A DNA stretch of 64,000 nt from JAICMB01 sp963838885. Lineage in GTDB: Bacteria; Acidobacteriota; Terriglobia; Bryobacterales; Bryobacteraceae. The notes under the pieces were generated by a model, which saw nothing but the letters and a program-made list of their open reading frames with translations, ran no database searches and was not told where the DNA came from. The position numbers were made by a program, and so were the translations under genes. How positions within the stretch are numbered: position 1 is the first letter of the stretch; each line of letters starts with the position of its first letter. The DNA lies in NCBI GenBank assembly GCA_963838885.1, contig CAWITB010000065.1:25018-89017 (forward strand), read 5' to 3'. Below, one piece after another: positions 29,598 to 37,863 of this stretch.

Positions 29598-29842
29598 TCA
29601 ATCCGGATAAATAATCGTTACGGCCGACGAGGCGTCGATCCTCTGGTCCAGGTAGACCGCGCGCCTGCGGCACGACGAAGATGTTGGCGCGAACCGCATC
29701 GGGCGGCAGCTCCCGTACTTCGGGGGATGTCCGAAGTATCGATTTCGTCTTCCGGCCTGCTCATCAGCTCCAGTAGCTCGCGTTTCTGTTGCTCACTGAG
29801 TGGTTTCCCGAGTAGCTCTCCTTCAGAGAATTGCTTCAGCAT
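29598..29842 (-). pseudogene. Degenerate BrnA-like antitoxin
   Basis: The ATG at 29842 begins MLKQFSEGELLGKPLSEQQKREL, followed by RPEDEIDTSDIP, which resembles BrnA-type antitoxins. After SDIP the expected EVRELPPDAVRANIF continues in a second frame and AVYLDQRIDAS in a third, ending at a stop at 29598, so at least two indels have occurred. BrnA normally neutralises the BrnT ribonuclease and represses its operon. Here it is preceded by a BrnT C-terminal remnant in overlapping arrangement. Confidence in the family is moderate. Confidence 0.5.
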
Positions 29843-29888
29843 AGAGTTTGCTTTCGTGGCGCGTGGCGCGGCGGGCGGAAATGATGCG
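29823..29888 (-). pseudogene. C-terminal remnant of a BrnT-like toxin
   Basis: A 21-residue stretch RIISARRATRHESKLYAEA with an in-frame stop at 29823 matches the conserved C-terminus of BrnT ribonuclease toxins. Nothing upstream in that frame looks like BrnT; the remainder is missing or replaced by kdsA sequence. The overlap with the antitoxin remnant matches the usual toxin-then-antitoxin order. The pair is certainly inactive as it stands. Confidence 0.5.
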
Positions 29889-29974
29889 GCCGCTACACCA
29901 GAATGGCATCCGGAGCCCCTCTGATCTGCTCGACTTCGTGCAGGCGCAAGCGGGCGACGGACTGATCCCGGTTT

Positions 29975-30768
29975 TTATTGCCCGGCGGCTTCGTGAATAC
30001 GCCTGAGCGTCTGCCATAAAGGACCGAGGAGATCGAGCCGCAAGGCATTCGGGCCGTCCGACAACGCGCGTTCCGGCGCTTCGTGGACTTCGACGAAAAT
30101 AGCAGTCGACTCCGGCCGCGACGGCGGCGCGAGCCAGCGGCGCGATGAATTGCGGCTGACCTGAAGAGGCGCTTCCGGCAGGCGCCCGGTAGTTGCACAC
30201 TGTGGGTAGCGTCGAAGACCACCGGCCAGCCGAACTCGCGCATGATGGCCAGGCCGCGCATGTCGACAACCAGGTTGTTGTACCCGAACGTCGTGCCGCG
30301 CTCGGTGAGCAGAATATTGTTATTTCCTGTGGACGCGACTTTGTCCGCGGCGTGGCGGATGTCGTAGGGCGACACGAACTGGCCCTTCTTGATATTCACG
30401 GCTTTGCCAGTGCGGCCGGCTTCCATCAGAAGGTCAGTCTGGCGGCACAGGAATGCCGGAATTTGCAGCACGTCCACGGCTTCGGCGGCGAGTGCGGCCT
30501 GCGCGGGCTCGTGAATGTCGGTGAGCACGGGAAAGCCCGCCTGCCGGATTCCGGCCAGGATGCGAAGCCCTTCCTTCAAGCCCGGTCCGCGATAGGAGCC
30601 GGCGCTGCTGCGGTTGGCTTTATCGAAGGACGCCTTGAAGATGAACGGGCCGGCAATCTGCGCGATCTCGCGCGCCAGAAAATGGACGTGCCCTTCGCTT
30701 TCGATGACGCAAGGCCCGGCGATCAACGCCAGCGGGTGGCCGGGTCCAATAGAAGGCAGCGCGGTCAA
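29975..30768 (-). pseudogene. kdsA: 3-deoxy-D-manno-octulosonate 8-phosphate synthase, two frameshifts
   Basis: KdsA condenses phosphoenolpyruvate with arabinose 5-phosphate to make KDO 8-phosphate for lipopolysaccharide. The TTG at 30768 (overlapping the pyrG stop as TTGA) starts a normal KdsA through LIAGPCVIESEG, FKASFDKANRSS, NIKKGQF and VFDATHSVQLPG. It then shifts frame to SSGQPQFIAPLARAAVAAGVD and again to FVEVHEAPERALSDGPNALR...EAAGQ, ending at 29975. Each shift corresponds to one extra T (GCCTGCC and GACTGCT). With both removed, a full 263-residue protein results. This gene is essential in most Gram-negatives, so sequencing error is the likelier cause. Confidence 0.9.
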
Positions 30769-32417
30769 TCGGCGTGCGAGAACTGCTCGGAGCGGGCGCG
30801 CGGGACGGCGCGCGTGTTCATCCGCTGTTTATAGGCGGCGGCGATGAAGGCGGCAAAGAGCGGATGCGGCTCCAGCGGCTTCGATTTAAACTCGGGATGG
30901 AACTGGCAGCCGAGATACCAGGGATGGTCGGCGAGCTCGCAGATCTCGACGTAGACGCCGTCGGGCGTTTGGCCCGTAAGTTTCAAGCCGTGCTCCGTCA
31001 GGACCGGTTCAAATTCGCGATTGAACTCGTAGCGATGGCGGTGGCGCTCGCTGATGCGCGGCCGTCCGTAAGCGGCGCGCGCCAAACTGCCTTCCGATAA
31101 ATCGCAGGGGTAAGCGCCGAGGCGCATGGTGCCGCCCAGCTCGTCGACCCCCTTCAGCTCGCGCAATTTATAAATGACGCGTTCGGTGGTCGCGGGGTCG
31201 ACTTCGGTCGAATTCGCGTTCTCCATTCCGCAGACGTTGCGCGCGTATTCGATGACCATGGTCTGCATGCCAAGGCAAATTCCAAACGCGGGAACCTGAT
31301 ATTCGCGCGCGTAGCGTATGGCGTTGATCATGCCCTCCACGCCGCGCTTTCCAAAGCCGCCGGGCACCAGGATGCCGTCGAAGCCTTCGAGCAGGCGCGC
31401 GCAGCCGGGCCACTGCAACTGCTCCGACTCGACCCACGTGATGTGGACCTTCAAGCGATGCGCTAAGGCGCCGTGCAGCAGAGCTTCCTTCAGGCTCTTG
31501 TAAGAATCCTCATACTCGACGTATTTCCCGATCAGTCCGATCTCGACCTGATCTTCGGGATTCTGCATACGCTCCAGCATGCCGGTCCAGCGGCTCAGAT
31601 CGCGCGGCTTGGCTTCGAGCCGCATGTGCTTGAGGATGATCTCGTCGACGCGCTGCTCGGCGAAGACCAGCGGGACTTCATAAACCGATTGCACGTCGCT
31701 GGCGGTGATGACGCCTTCGACATCGACGTCGCAGAACAGCGCGATCTTCTCTTTCATTTCGGACGAGAGCGCGCGTTCGGAGCGGCACAGCAGGATGTCG
31801 GGCTGTACGCCGATGGCGCGCAGCTCCTTTACGCTATGTTGAGTTGGCTTGGTCTTCAATTCCTGCGCCGCGGCGATCCAGGGGACGAGGGTGACGTGAA
31901 CGAAAACAGTGTTGTCGCGGCCGAGCTCGTGGCGAAGCTGGCGGATGGCTTCGAGAAACGGCAGCGATTCAATATCGCCGACGGTGCCGCCGATTTCGAC
32001 GATGACGATATCGCGATCTCCCGCCACTTTGCGCGCGGCCGCCTTGATCTCGTTGGTAACGTGCGGAATCACCTGCACGGTTTTGCCGAGATAGTCGCCG
32101 CGGCGCTCCTTCTGGATGATCTGCTCGTAAATGCGTCCGGAGGTGAGATTATTGCTCTGCGTCAGCGGCGCGTGCGTGAAGCGCTCGTAATGGCCCAGAT
32201 CGAGGTCGGTCTCGGCGCCGTCGTCGGTAACGAAAACTTCGCCGTGCTGAAATGGGCTCATCGTTCCCGGATCGACGTTGAGATAGGGATCGAACTTCTG
32301 CAGCGTAACGCGCAACCCGCGGCTTTCAAGCAAACAGCCGATCGAAGCCGCCGCGATGCCTTTCCCCAAGGAGCTGACCACGCCGCCCGTGACAAAGATG
32401 TATTTAGCCGTCGACAT
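30765..32417 (-). CDS. pyrG: CTP synthase
   Basis: The 550-residue enzyme makes CTP from UTP using ATP and glutamine. The synthetase domain has KYIFVTGGVVSSLGKG at the start and the QKFDPYLNVDPGTM segment; the C-terminal glutamine amidotransferase has GICLGMQ with the nucleophilic cysteine and HPEFKSKP with the histidine. The gene lies 3 bases after kdsB and overlaps kdsA, a common arrangement because CTP is consumed by KdsB. Intact in the window. Confidence 0.97.
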   Translation of the reverse strand: MSTAKYIFVTGGVVSSLGKGIAAASIGCLLESRGLRVTLQKFDPYLNVDPGTMSPFQHGEVFVTDDGAETDLDLGHYERFTHAPLTQSNNLTSGRIYEQIIQKERRGDYLGKTVQVIPHVTNEIKAAARKVAGDRDIVIVEIGGTVGDIESLPFLEAIRQLRHELGRDNTVFVHVTLVPWIAAAQELKTKPTQHSVKELRAIGVQPDILLCRSERALSSEMKEKIALFCDVDVEGVITASDVQSVYEVPLVFAEQRVDEIILKHMRLEAKPRDLSRWTGMLERMQNPEDQVEIGLIGKYVEYEDSYKSLKEALLHGALAHRLKVHITWVESEQLQWPGCARLLEGFDGILVPGGFGKRGVEGMINAIRYAREYQVPAFGICLGMQTMVIEYARNVCGMENANSTEVDPATTERVIYKLRELKGVDELGGTMRLGAYPCDLSEGSLARAAYGRPRISERHRHRYEFNREFEPVLTEHGLKLTGQTPDGVYVEICELADHPWYLGCQFHPEFKSKPLEPHPLFAAFIAAAYKQRMNTRAVPRARSEQFSHAD

Positions 32418-32420
32418 CGT

Positions 32421-33182
32421 TTACCTCGCTAGCGATGCTTCGAACAGCGTAGACACGCGTTCCAGATCCTCAGGCGTATCCACGCCCAGGGAATCGTAAT
32501 CGGTTTCAACCACTCGAATGCGATATCCGTTCTCGATGGCGCGCAACTGTTCGAGGCGCTCGGCCTTTTCGAGAGGGCCGATCGGGAGATCGGGATATCG
32601 CAAAAGAAATTCGCGCCGGTAGATATACAATCCAATGTGCTTGAAGCGCGGCGCCGCGGCGTCACCCGAGAATGGAATGGGATGCCGCGAAAAATAGACG
32701 GCGTTGCCGGCCCGATCGGTGACAACCTTGACGACGTTGGGATTGGCCGCCTCGCCGGGATCCTCGATGCGCTTTTTCAGCGTGCCCATGGGCGCGTCTT
32801 CGTCCTCTACCATGGCGAGAATGGAGGCGTCGATGGCATCGGGATCAATGAGCGGCTCGTCGCCCTGAATGTTGACCACCACGCCGGCATGCTCGGCGGA
32901 TGCCGCTTCGGCGACGCGGTCGGTTCCGGAGACGTGATCGGAGCGCGTCATGCGCACGATGCCCCCGAAATCGCGGGCCACGGAGTAAATGCGGTCGTCA
33001 TCGGTGGCGACGATCAGTTTTGAAAGATAGCGCGCCTGCGATGCCCGTTCGTAAACGTGCTGTAGCATCGGCTTGCCGGCGATGGAGACGAGCGCTTTGC
33101 CAGGAAAACGGGAGGAATTAAAGCGGGCCGGAATCACGCCCAGGATTCTGGGTGGCACAATCGATATTAGCACAGCCGGCAA
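32421..33182 (-). CDS. kdsB: 3-deoxy-manno-octulosonate cytidylyltransferase
   Basis: KdsB activates KDO as CMP-KDO for lipopolysaccharide assembly. The signature VIPARFNSSRFPGKAL is near the N-terminus, with VNIQGDEPLID in the middle (metal/nucleotide site) and a C-terminal LGVDTPEDLERV. The start is uncertain: TTG 33182 is the longest, GTG 33158 gives a length nearer the family's 245 residues. The upstream bases (33136-33209) are shared with a repeat at 36.5 kb. It heads the kdsB-pyrG-kdsA operon. Confidence 0.93.
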   Translation of the reverse strand: MPAVLISIVPPRILGVIPARFNSSRFPGKALVSIAGKPMLQHVYERASQARYLSKLIVATDDDRIYSVARDFGGIVRMTRSDHVSGTDRVAEAASAEHAGVVVNIQGDEPLIDPDAIDASILAMVEDEDAPMGTLKKRIEDPGEAANPNVVKVVTDRAGNAVYFSRHPIPFSGDAAAPRFKHIGLYIYRREFLLRYPDLPIGPLEKAERLEQLRAIENGYRIRVVETDYDSLGVDTPEDLERVSTLFEASLAR

Positions 33183-33209
33183 GCGTTCGACGCCAATAAA
33201 ACCGGCCTT
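33136..33209. repeat. Repeat copy A, kdsB leader and S41 gene end
   Basis: Bases 33136-33209 are repeated, with about six differences and one indel, at 36474-36548. The first 36 bases (ACGCCCAGGATTCTGGG through ATATTAGC) are identical. The segment covers the 3' end of the S41 gene, the intergenic space and the first codons of kdsB on the minus strand. It marks a segmental duplication. Confidence 0.85.
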
Positions 33210-33214
33210 ATCGC

Positions 33215-34507
33215 TTATTCTTTTCGGGGTTGTCCTCCGCCGTTTTCTTTGCTCGTTCCAGCGCGTCCGCGGCGTTCACCTTGACGTCCGGCTCCACGCC
33301 CGTCCCTTCCCAGTCTCTGTTGGAGAATGGATTGATCGGCTTTTACTTCCGGAATACCCATTCCAAAGTGATCGTCAATGCGATGAAAGACTCCCGAATG
33401 GGCGCTACCACGCGTAGTCTCGCCAATCAGCGTGGCGCGTTTCAACATTTTCAGGTTGTATGAGAAGTGCTCCGCGCCGGACGCAGTCCTGGATGAAGTC
33501 AACAGATATACCGGTTTATCCGCCAGTCTGTTTCCAGGAACCGGCGACTGCGTCCAGGACTGCCGCGTCGTATTTTCCCTGGGATTGTACAGGTACTCCG
33601 GATGATCGAAGAGATACGCGGCCAGCAGCATGACCATCGCCGGGTACCCGCCGCGATTGTCCCGCAAATCAAAAATGATCGCGTCGGCATGGTTTAGGGA
33701 AGCCATCGCAGCCCTGGCGGCCGCCTGGCAGACGGACGGATCCGGAAACGAATTGAGCTTGAAATAGCCGATATTATGCGGCAGAATTTCAACTTTTTCG
33801 AATGTGCAGTTTTCCTGCTCCATTGCCTTCCGGTAACGCGCGAGGCCTTCTGGTGTTGGTCCCGGCGGCCGATCGGGCAACGGGCTCCGACTGTAAATCA
33901 GATCCAAGTGAATGTCCTGGCTCACATCCCGCATTTGCCTGGTTAGCAGATCGGCAAACGCCGCGCCATCCGTCATCGCGTTGTAATCGCCATTTTGTTC
34001 GTGCGCCCGCAACGCATCCGCGATCTTCGCCGCGGCCGCCGGATCGATGTAGTACTGCTCTAGATTCGCGATCGCCGCATGGATCACTCGTTGCCGCTCG
34101 GCAGCGTCTAGCTTAACCGTGACGGCAACGGCGTTGCCCGGCGGCTGGGCTTGCGGGGCTAACGGATCGGCGATGCCGAAATGGCTGATGGAAACGGGGA
34201 TTGCAGCGAGGGTGACCAGCGAGAGCAGACTTCCCGCAAGGAGCGCTCCTCGATGGGGCGATTCACGGCCCAGAAGACGGAATAGAGGCATGCCGTCCAA
34301 ATGCAGATCGCCTTCGCCATAGGCGTAGCCGCGAGAGATGGTGATTGCCAAATCCGCCAGCAGATCGAGCCACAGCCGCAGGCCTGCAAAAAATCCTCTT
34401 TCATCGCGGGCACGGTCGCGGAACAATTGCAGAGCTTCGCCGCCATATGCCTCGCGAAAACGAGAAGGATGCAGCCGCAACAGCAAGGCGTATATCTTTT
34501 CAGACAT
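33215..34507 (-). CDS. S41-family peptidase with acidobacterial N-terminal domain, C-terminal frameshift
   Basis: The protein begins MSEKIYALLLRLHPSRFREAYGGEAL, a domain also seen at the start of acidobacterial permeases, then a membrane helix near 85-110, a proline-rich linker, and a C-terminal tail-specific protease (S41) domain with DLRDNRGGY and SSRTASGAEHF (catalytic serine). The tail in this frame (ADQSILQQRL...) is nonsense: one extra base at GCCGATC shifts it, and the other frame reads INPFSNRDWEGTGVEPDVKV to a stop at 33208. RBS GAGGGGAG precedes ATG 34507. It overlaps the PadR stop by 8 bases. A decayed copy lies at 36.57-36.72 kb. Confidence 0.85.
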   Translation of the reverse strand: MSEKIYALLLRLHPSRFREAYGGEALQLFRDRARDERGFFAGLRLWLDLLADLAITISRGYAYGEGDLHLDGMPLFRLLGRESPHRGALLAGSLLSLVTLAAIPVSISHFGIADPLAPQAQPPGNAVAVTVKLDAAERQRVIHAAIANLEQYYIDPAAAAKIADALRAHEQNGDYNAMTDGAAFADLLTRQMRDVSQDIHLDLIYSRSPLPDRPPGPTPEGLARYRKAMEQENCTFEKVEILPHNIGYFKLNSFPDPSVCQAAARAAMASLNHADAIIFDLRDNRGGYPAMVMLLAAYLFDHPEYLYNPRENTTRQSWTQSPVPGNRLADKPVYLLTSSRTASGAEHFSYNLKMLKRATLIGETTRGSAHSGVFHRIDDHFGMGIPEVKADQSILQQRLGRDGRGAGRQGERRGRAGTSKENGGGQPRKE

Positions 34508-34850
34508 AATCTCCCCTCAAGATCTTTTTGGCCCGCGCGACGCGCAGCAAATCGGCGAGTCTTTCGGCCTCGGAGCGCGCCAGTTTGCGTCCGGCAGAGG
34601 TCAAGTGGTAATAGCGGCGTCGTTCATGGCCCAGTTTTTCATCTCGTCGCAGGCCAACTTCCTCAATAAGCTCCCCTTCGAGTAACGCCTGGATCGAGCT
34701 GTACAACGTTCCGGGGCCCAGCCGCATGCGTTCGCCAGTCTGTTCCGCGACTCGCCGCATAATGCCGTACCCGTGCAGGTCTTCATCGGCCAACGAAAGT
34801 AGGATTTGGAAAGCGGCCGAAGGTAGAGGATTGAGTTTTTGCTTGGGCAT
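34500..34850 (-). CDS. PadR-family transcriptional regulator
   Basis: From ATG 34850 the 116-residue protein has the PadR fold: LPSAAFQILLSLADEDLHGYGIMRRV, LGPGTLYSSIQALLEGELI, a wing with RRYYHLTSAGRKLAR and a C-terminal helix. Residues before this ATG in the longer frame are not family-like. Its 3' end overlaps the S41 gene by 8 bases, so it probably controls that gene and itself through the palindrome just upstream of its start. A second PadR-controlled unit lies at 29.2 kb. Confidence 0.93.
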   Translation of the reverse strand: MPKQKLNPLPSAAFQILLSLADEDLHGYGIMRRVAEQTGERMRLGPGTLYSSIQALLEGELIEEVGLRRDEKLGHERRRYYHLTSAGRKLARSEAERLADLLRVARAKKILRGDYV

Positions 34851-34855
34851 ATAGC

Positions 34856-34881
34856 ATCGATTATCGATATATCGATTATCG
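34856..34881. promoter_or_regulatory. Palindromic PadR operator candidate
   Basis: ATCGATATATCGAT at 34863-34876 is a perfect 14-base palindrome, flanked by a direct repeat of ATCGATTATCG at 34856-34866 and 34871-34881. It lies 5-30 bases upstream of the PadR start, where an autoregulatory PadR operator usually sits. The element is AT-rich against a GC-rich background, which also fits a promoter -10 region. Confidence 0.6.
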
Positions 34882-35128
34882 CACACTGGCCAGCTTTGCC
34901 CGTCTAGGCTCATTTTGCGTAAAAACACACCCTCCGTCCAGGCTCATTTGCATTGGACATGACTGCGCCTGTTCGCGCAGCCCTCGTGTGCTATAGTTCC
35001 ATCGCCCGGCGCGGACTCTCGACCGGACCATCGGTTGCGGGCACTCCGCTCATCGCAATCCGGCGCGGTACATATAGCGGTAACAATGTCTAAAAGGAGT
35101 TTTCAATCAATCGGAGGTTTGAACATTC

Positions 35129-35800
35129 ATGAGAAACAAATTCGTGGTCTCGGCGACGCTGTTCTTCGCTGCATCGCTCTGTTCGCAGGCAAGCGCGAGT
35201 ACATTCGTGCTCAACTTCATGGGCCCGGGGGTCAGCGGGAGCGTCAGTTTGAGTTACGGCTTAGCAACTGACGCGACGGATTCGCAAGCGTTTGAAATCA
35301 CTGGAATCAGCGGTACCTTCACGGATACGAACAACGGGCTGAACATCATCAACGCACCGATCGGCGGGCTCGAGCCGATTAACTATGCCATACCGGAATC
35401 CGGCAACCTGCTCGCGCCACACGATTTCAGCAGGTTCGCGGTGGCGGCTGGGTTGGGGGCCCAGGATAACGGCGTTCTGACGTACGACAATCTGTTCTAT
35501 CCCGGAGGCTCACCGCAAACTGCCAGCAGCTACCCGTTCTCCGGCGGACTCCTCGATATCTATGGACTGATGTTCGATATCGGCGGCGCCAGAGTGGTCG
35601 ACATTTGGAGCCCCGGTACTCCAACCGGAACCGGGCCGATCAGTTACGGCATTGCTGTCGCTACCCACGCTACGGCCTTGGATTATCATGCGAATGGCGT
35701 TACGGTAACTCCGGAACCAGGCGCCTTCAGCCTGCTCGGCGTCGGCTTGCTGGGAATGCTGACGTGGCGTCGCCGTGCTGCCCGCCAGAACTCGCGGTAA
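35129..35800 (+). CDS. PEP-CTERM-sorted secreted protein
   Basis: The protein has a Sec signal (about 1-23), a beta-rich body without recognised catalytic motifs, and a C-terminal PEP-CTERM sorting signal: TPEPGAFSLLGVGLLGMLTWRRR (motif, hydrophobic helix, arginine cluster). Such proteins are processed by an exosortase and delivered to the cell surface or extracellular polysaccharide. An exosortase gene is not in the window. The ribosome site GGAGG lies 12 bases before the ATG. A strong terminator follows. Confidence 0.9.
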   Translation: MRNKFVVSATLFFAASLCSQASASTFVLNFMGPGVSGSVSLSYGLATDATDSQAFEITGISGTFTDTNNGLNIINAPIGGLEPINYAIPESGNLLAPHDFSRFAVAAGLGAQDNGVLTYDNLFYPGGSPQTASSYPFSGGLLDIYGLMFDIGGARVVDIWSPGTPTGTGPISYGIAVATHATALDYHANGVTVTPEPGAFSLLGVGLLGMLTWRRRAARQNSR

Positions 35801-35833
35801 ACCTGCCGCTATAGTTGCGCCTCTCTGTCCGCG

Positions 35834-35868
35834 AAACCGCCTCGGCTCATCCGAGGTGGTTTTTATTT
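35834..35868 (+). terminator. Rho-independent terminator
   Basis: AAACCGCCTCGG (35834-35845) pairs with CCGAGGTGGTTT (35851-35862) with one G-U pair, closing a 5-base loop, and is followed by TTTTATTTTATTT. The stem is strong and the T-rich tail is typical. It ends the PEP-CTERM transcript. Confidence 0.9.
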
Positions 35869-36349
35869 TATTTCGCGCGTCATGTACCGATGCATCGACC
35901 GCCTGCAGCGGCACGTCGCCGATCCGGTGTTCCTGGAACGTTCTGTTTTAAGGGGCGCGCTTGCTGCCGTTTTCGGAGGCTGCGGCTTGGTCTTACCCGT
36001 CGGATTGAGCGCAACCGCAGCGCGGATGAGAGTCCTTCAGGGCCGCCTCATCTATCTTGTCGCCTTCGCGGATGTCGATCGCGCGCCTGACATTTCCATC
36101 GAGGCTGGCCTTGAATAGGCCGGAATGGTCCTTCAACGCAGCTCCCTTTGCAAATGTAATCTTCACGTGATTCTTGTATATCTCTCCCGTTCAGACGATG
36201 CCGCCATGGGACCAGACAGGAGTCCCTCTCGACTTCCACTCTTCGACGATCTCAGGGTCCGCGTCGTGTACGATTTTGCGCACTTTCGCGAGCGTGTTTC
36301 CGCGCCAGTCTGCAACTTCCTTGATCTTCTCATCTACTTTTGCAGCGGC
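35863..36349 (-). pseudogene. DUF1801-family protein remnant
   Basis: The frame starting near 36349 reads AAAKVDEKIKEVADWRG, then PEIVEEWKSRGTPVWSHGGIV, the core of DUF1801 (YdhG-like) proteins. A TGA at about 36190 replaces the expected Cys/Ser codon in GGI-(C)-TGE. The same frame then continues TGEIYKNHVKITFAKGAALKD, DGNVRRAIDIREGDKIDE. One extra base near 36040 moves the tail (LIRAAVALNPTGKT) to another frame, ending at 35863. The N-terminus is fused to a UppP fragment. Nonsense plus frameshift indicate decay. Confidence 0.8.
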
Positions 36350-36456
36350 CCAACCGAAAAGCCAAGGGACAACTTCAAGGTGCGCGGAGCTGCTGACCGG
36401 CAGAAACTCCGTCAGGCCTTGAACAATGGCAGGACAATTACCTGATAAAGGGGCAT
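36350..36456 (-). pseudogene. 5' fragment of an undecaprenyl-diphosphatase (UppP) gene
   Basis: From ATG 36456 the sequence encodes MPLYQVIVL and, after restoring one base, AIVQGLTEFLPVSSSAHLEVVPWLFGW, the conserved N-terminus of UppP, the membrane phosphatase that recycles the undecaprenyl carrier. After about 35 residues the sequence runs directly into the DUF1801 remnant. No more of UppP is nearby. This is a truncated, frameshifted and chimeric fragment. Confidence 0.8.
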
Positions 36457-36473
36457 TCGCCCGGTGAAGCGCT

Positions 36474-36548
36474 ACGCCCAGGATTCTGGGTGGCACAATC
36501 GATATTAGCGCGGTCGGCAAGCGCTCGAAAGCCAATGAAACCGGCCTT
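36474..36548. repeat. Repeat copy B, duplicated kdsB leader
   Basis: This copy matches 33136-33209 at about 90 percent identity, with 36 identical leading bases. On the minus strand it is followed by a UppP fragment instead of kdsB, and preceded by S41 peptidase pieces. It links the graveyard region to the S41-kdsB junction. Confidence 0.85.
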
Positions 36549-36569
36549 TCGAGACGACCTTAAGGTTTG

Positions 36570-36722
36570 CTGCTCCATTGCCTTGCCGTAACGCGCGAGG
36601 CCTTCCGGCGCATCAGTTCCGCTGGGCGCAACCGCCGAATCAATGTAGTACTGCGTTCGATTCGCGTTCGCCGCATGAACGACTCGTTGCCGCTCGGCGT
36701 CGGAGCGCTTCATGCGTGTCAA
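36570..36722 (-). pseudogene. Internally deleted S41 peptidase gene remnant
   Basis: On the minus strand, SDAERQRVVHAANANRTQYYIDSAVA matches residues near 130-155 of the S41 peptidase at 33.2-34.5 kb, then jumps to PEGLARYGKAMEQQ, matching residues about 60 further on, and then to the sequence after the S41 gene. Two large internal deletions have therefore removed most of the gene. DNA matches are 36570-36606 to 33815-33851 and 36637-36707 to about 34041-34111. Confidence 0.8.
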
Positions 36723-36742
36723 ACGCCGCCCTCCCGGAGCGA

Positions 36743-37714
36743 GTGTTACTGTGTTCGTTGCATCCCACTCGAATAGCGGTCGTCGGTGCGGGAGCGTTTG
36801 GACGCAACCATATACGGGTGCTGAGCGAATGCGCCGGCGCGGTCCTGGCGGGGGTTGCGGACACGGACCCGGAGCGCGCCGCGGCCATGGCGAAACAGTA
36901 TGGCGGCGCCGCGTTCGGCAGCCACCGCGAGCTCGCGGGTAAGGTGGACGCCGCCATCGTTGCCGCTCCTACTTGCGTCCATGCCGAAATTGGCTGCGAG
37001 CTGCTGGCGGCCGGCATCGACGTTCTGGTCGAAAAACCGATCGCCGCTGAGCGTGAAGGGGCCGAGCGGTTGATCGAAGCCGCGGAGCGCCACGGACGCG
37101 TGCTGATGGTGGGGCATCTCGAACGCTTCAATCCAGCGGTCGCGGCGCTTAAGAAGGCGGTGCGGACTCCGTTGTTTTTCGAGGTCCATCGCCTCAGCCT
37201 TTTTTCGCCGCGCAGCCTGGACATCGACGTCGTGCTCGACCTCATGATCCACGATCTGGACATCGTGCTGGACTTGGCGGGCGCGGCGCCGGAGGAGGTG
37301 CGCGCGGCGGGAATTTCCGTCCTCTCGAAGAAAGTGGATATCGCGAACGTGCGGCTCGCTTTTGCCGGCGGATGCGTTGCAAATCTGACCGCCAGCCGCG
37401 TCTCCACCGAAAGGGTGCGCAAGCTGCGGCTATTTCAGCCCGGCCAGTACATTTCGCTCGACTATGGCCGCCAGGAAGCGGCGGCATTTACGGTCGAAGA
37501 GGATCAAAAGATCGATTTTCGGATGCTTCCGGTCGAAAAAGGCGAGCCCTTGAAACTGGAGCTGGAGCATTTTCTCGAGTGCGTTCGAACCCGCGCAAAG
37601 CCGCGCGTAACGGGGCGCGACGGCCTGCGCGCGCTCGAGGCCGCGCTGTCCATCCTTGATACAATCGAAGAACACACACAGCTTGTGAAACGGCGTCTAA
37701 ACTCCGCGTCTTAA
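36743..37714 (+). CDS. Gfo/Idh/MocA-family NAD-dependent oxidoreductase
   Basis: The protein starts RIAVVGAGAFGRNHIRVLSE, a Rossmann fold for NAD(P); EKPIAAEREGAERLIEAA (EKP motif) and HLERFNPAV follow, and the C-terminal domain has DLMIHDLDIVLDL with a catalytic-type histidine. It resembles oxidoreductases found next to fabZ/lpxA/lpxI in related bacteria, where they make 3-amino sugar precursors of lipid A. Start is uncertain: GTG 36743 has GGAG 3 bases before it; TTG 36758 is an alternative. The sugar substrate is inferred. Confidence 0.85.
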   Translation: MLLCSLHPTRIAVVGAGAFGRNHIRVLSECAGAVLAGVADTDPERAAAMAKQYGGAAFGSHRELAGKVDAAIVAAPTCVHAEIGCELLAAGIDVLVEKPIAAEREGAERLIEAAERHGRVLMVGHLERFNPAVAALKKAVRTPLFFEVHRLSLFSPRSLDIDVVLDLMIHDLDIVLDLAGAAPEEVRAAGISVLSKKVDIANVRLAFAGGCVANLTASRVSTERVRKLRLFQPGQYISLDYGRQEAAAFTVEEDQKIDFRMLPVEKGEPLKLELEHFLECVRTRAKPRVTGRDGLRALEAALSILDTIEEHTQLVKRRLNSAS

Positions 37715-37863
37715 GGGCATCGCCCGGGCAACTTCGGGGTTTGGACGAACGTCTTTTCAGTCGAACATCGTGCCGGAAAACAACGTGGCCCAGCAGCGAC
37801 AGACGGACTCCGGCCCAGATCTGCTAATGCACTGGGGCGGACACGGCGGATTCCCGCGTCTTT

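Noticed and set aside
35882..36118. Plus-strand frame MYRCIDRLQRHV...
   Set aside because: It lies opposite the tail of the DUF1801 remnant and has no matching family.
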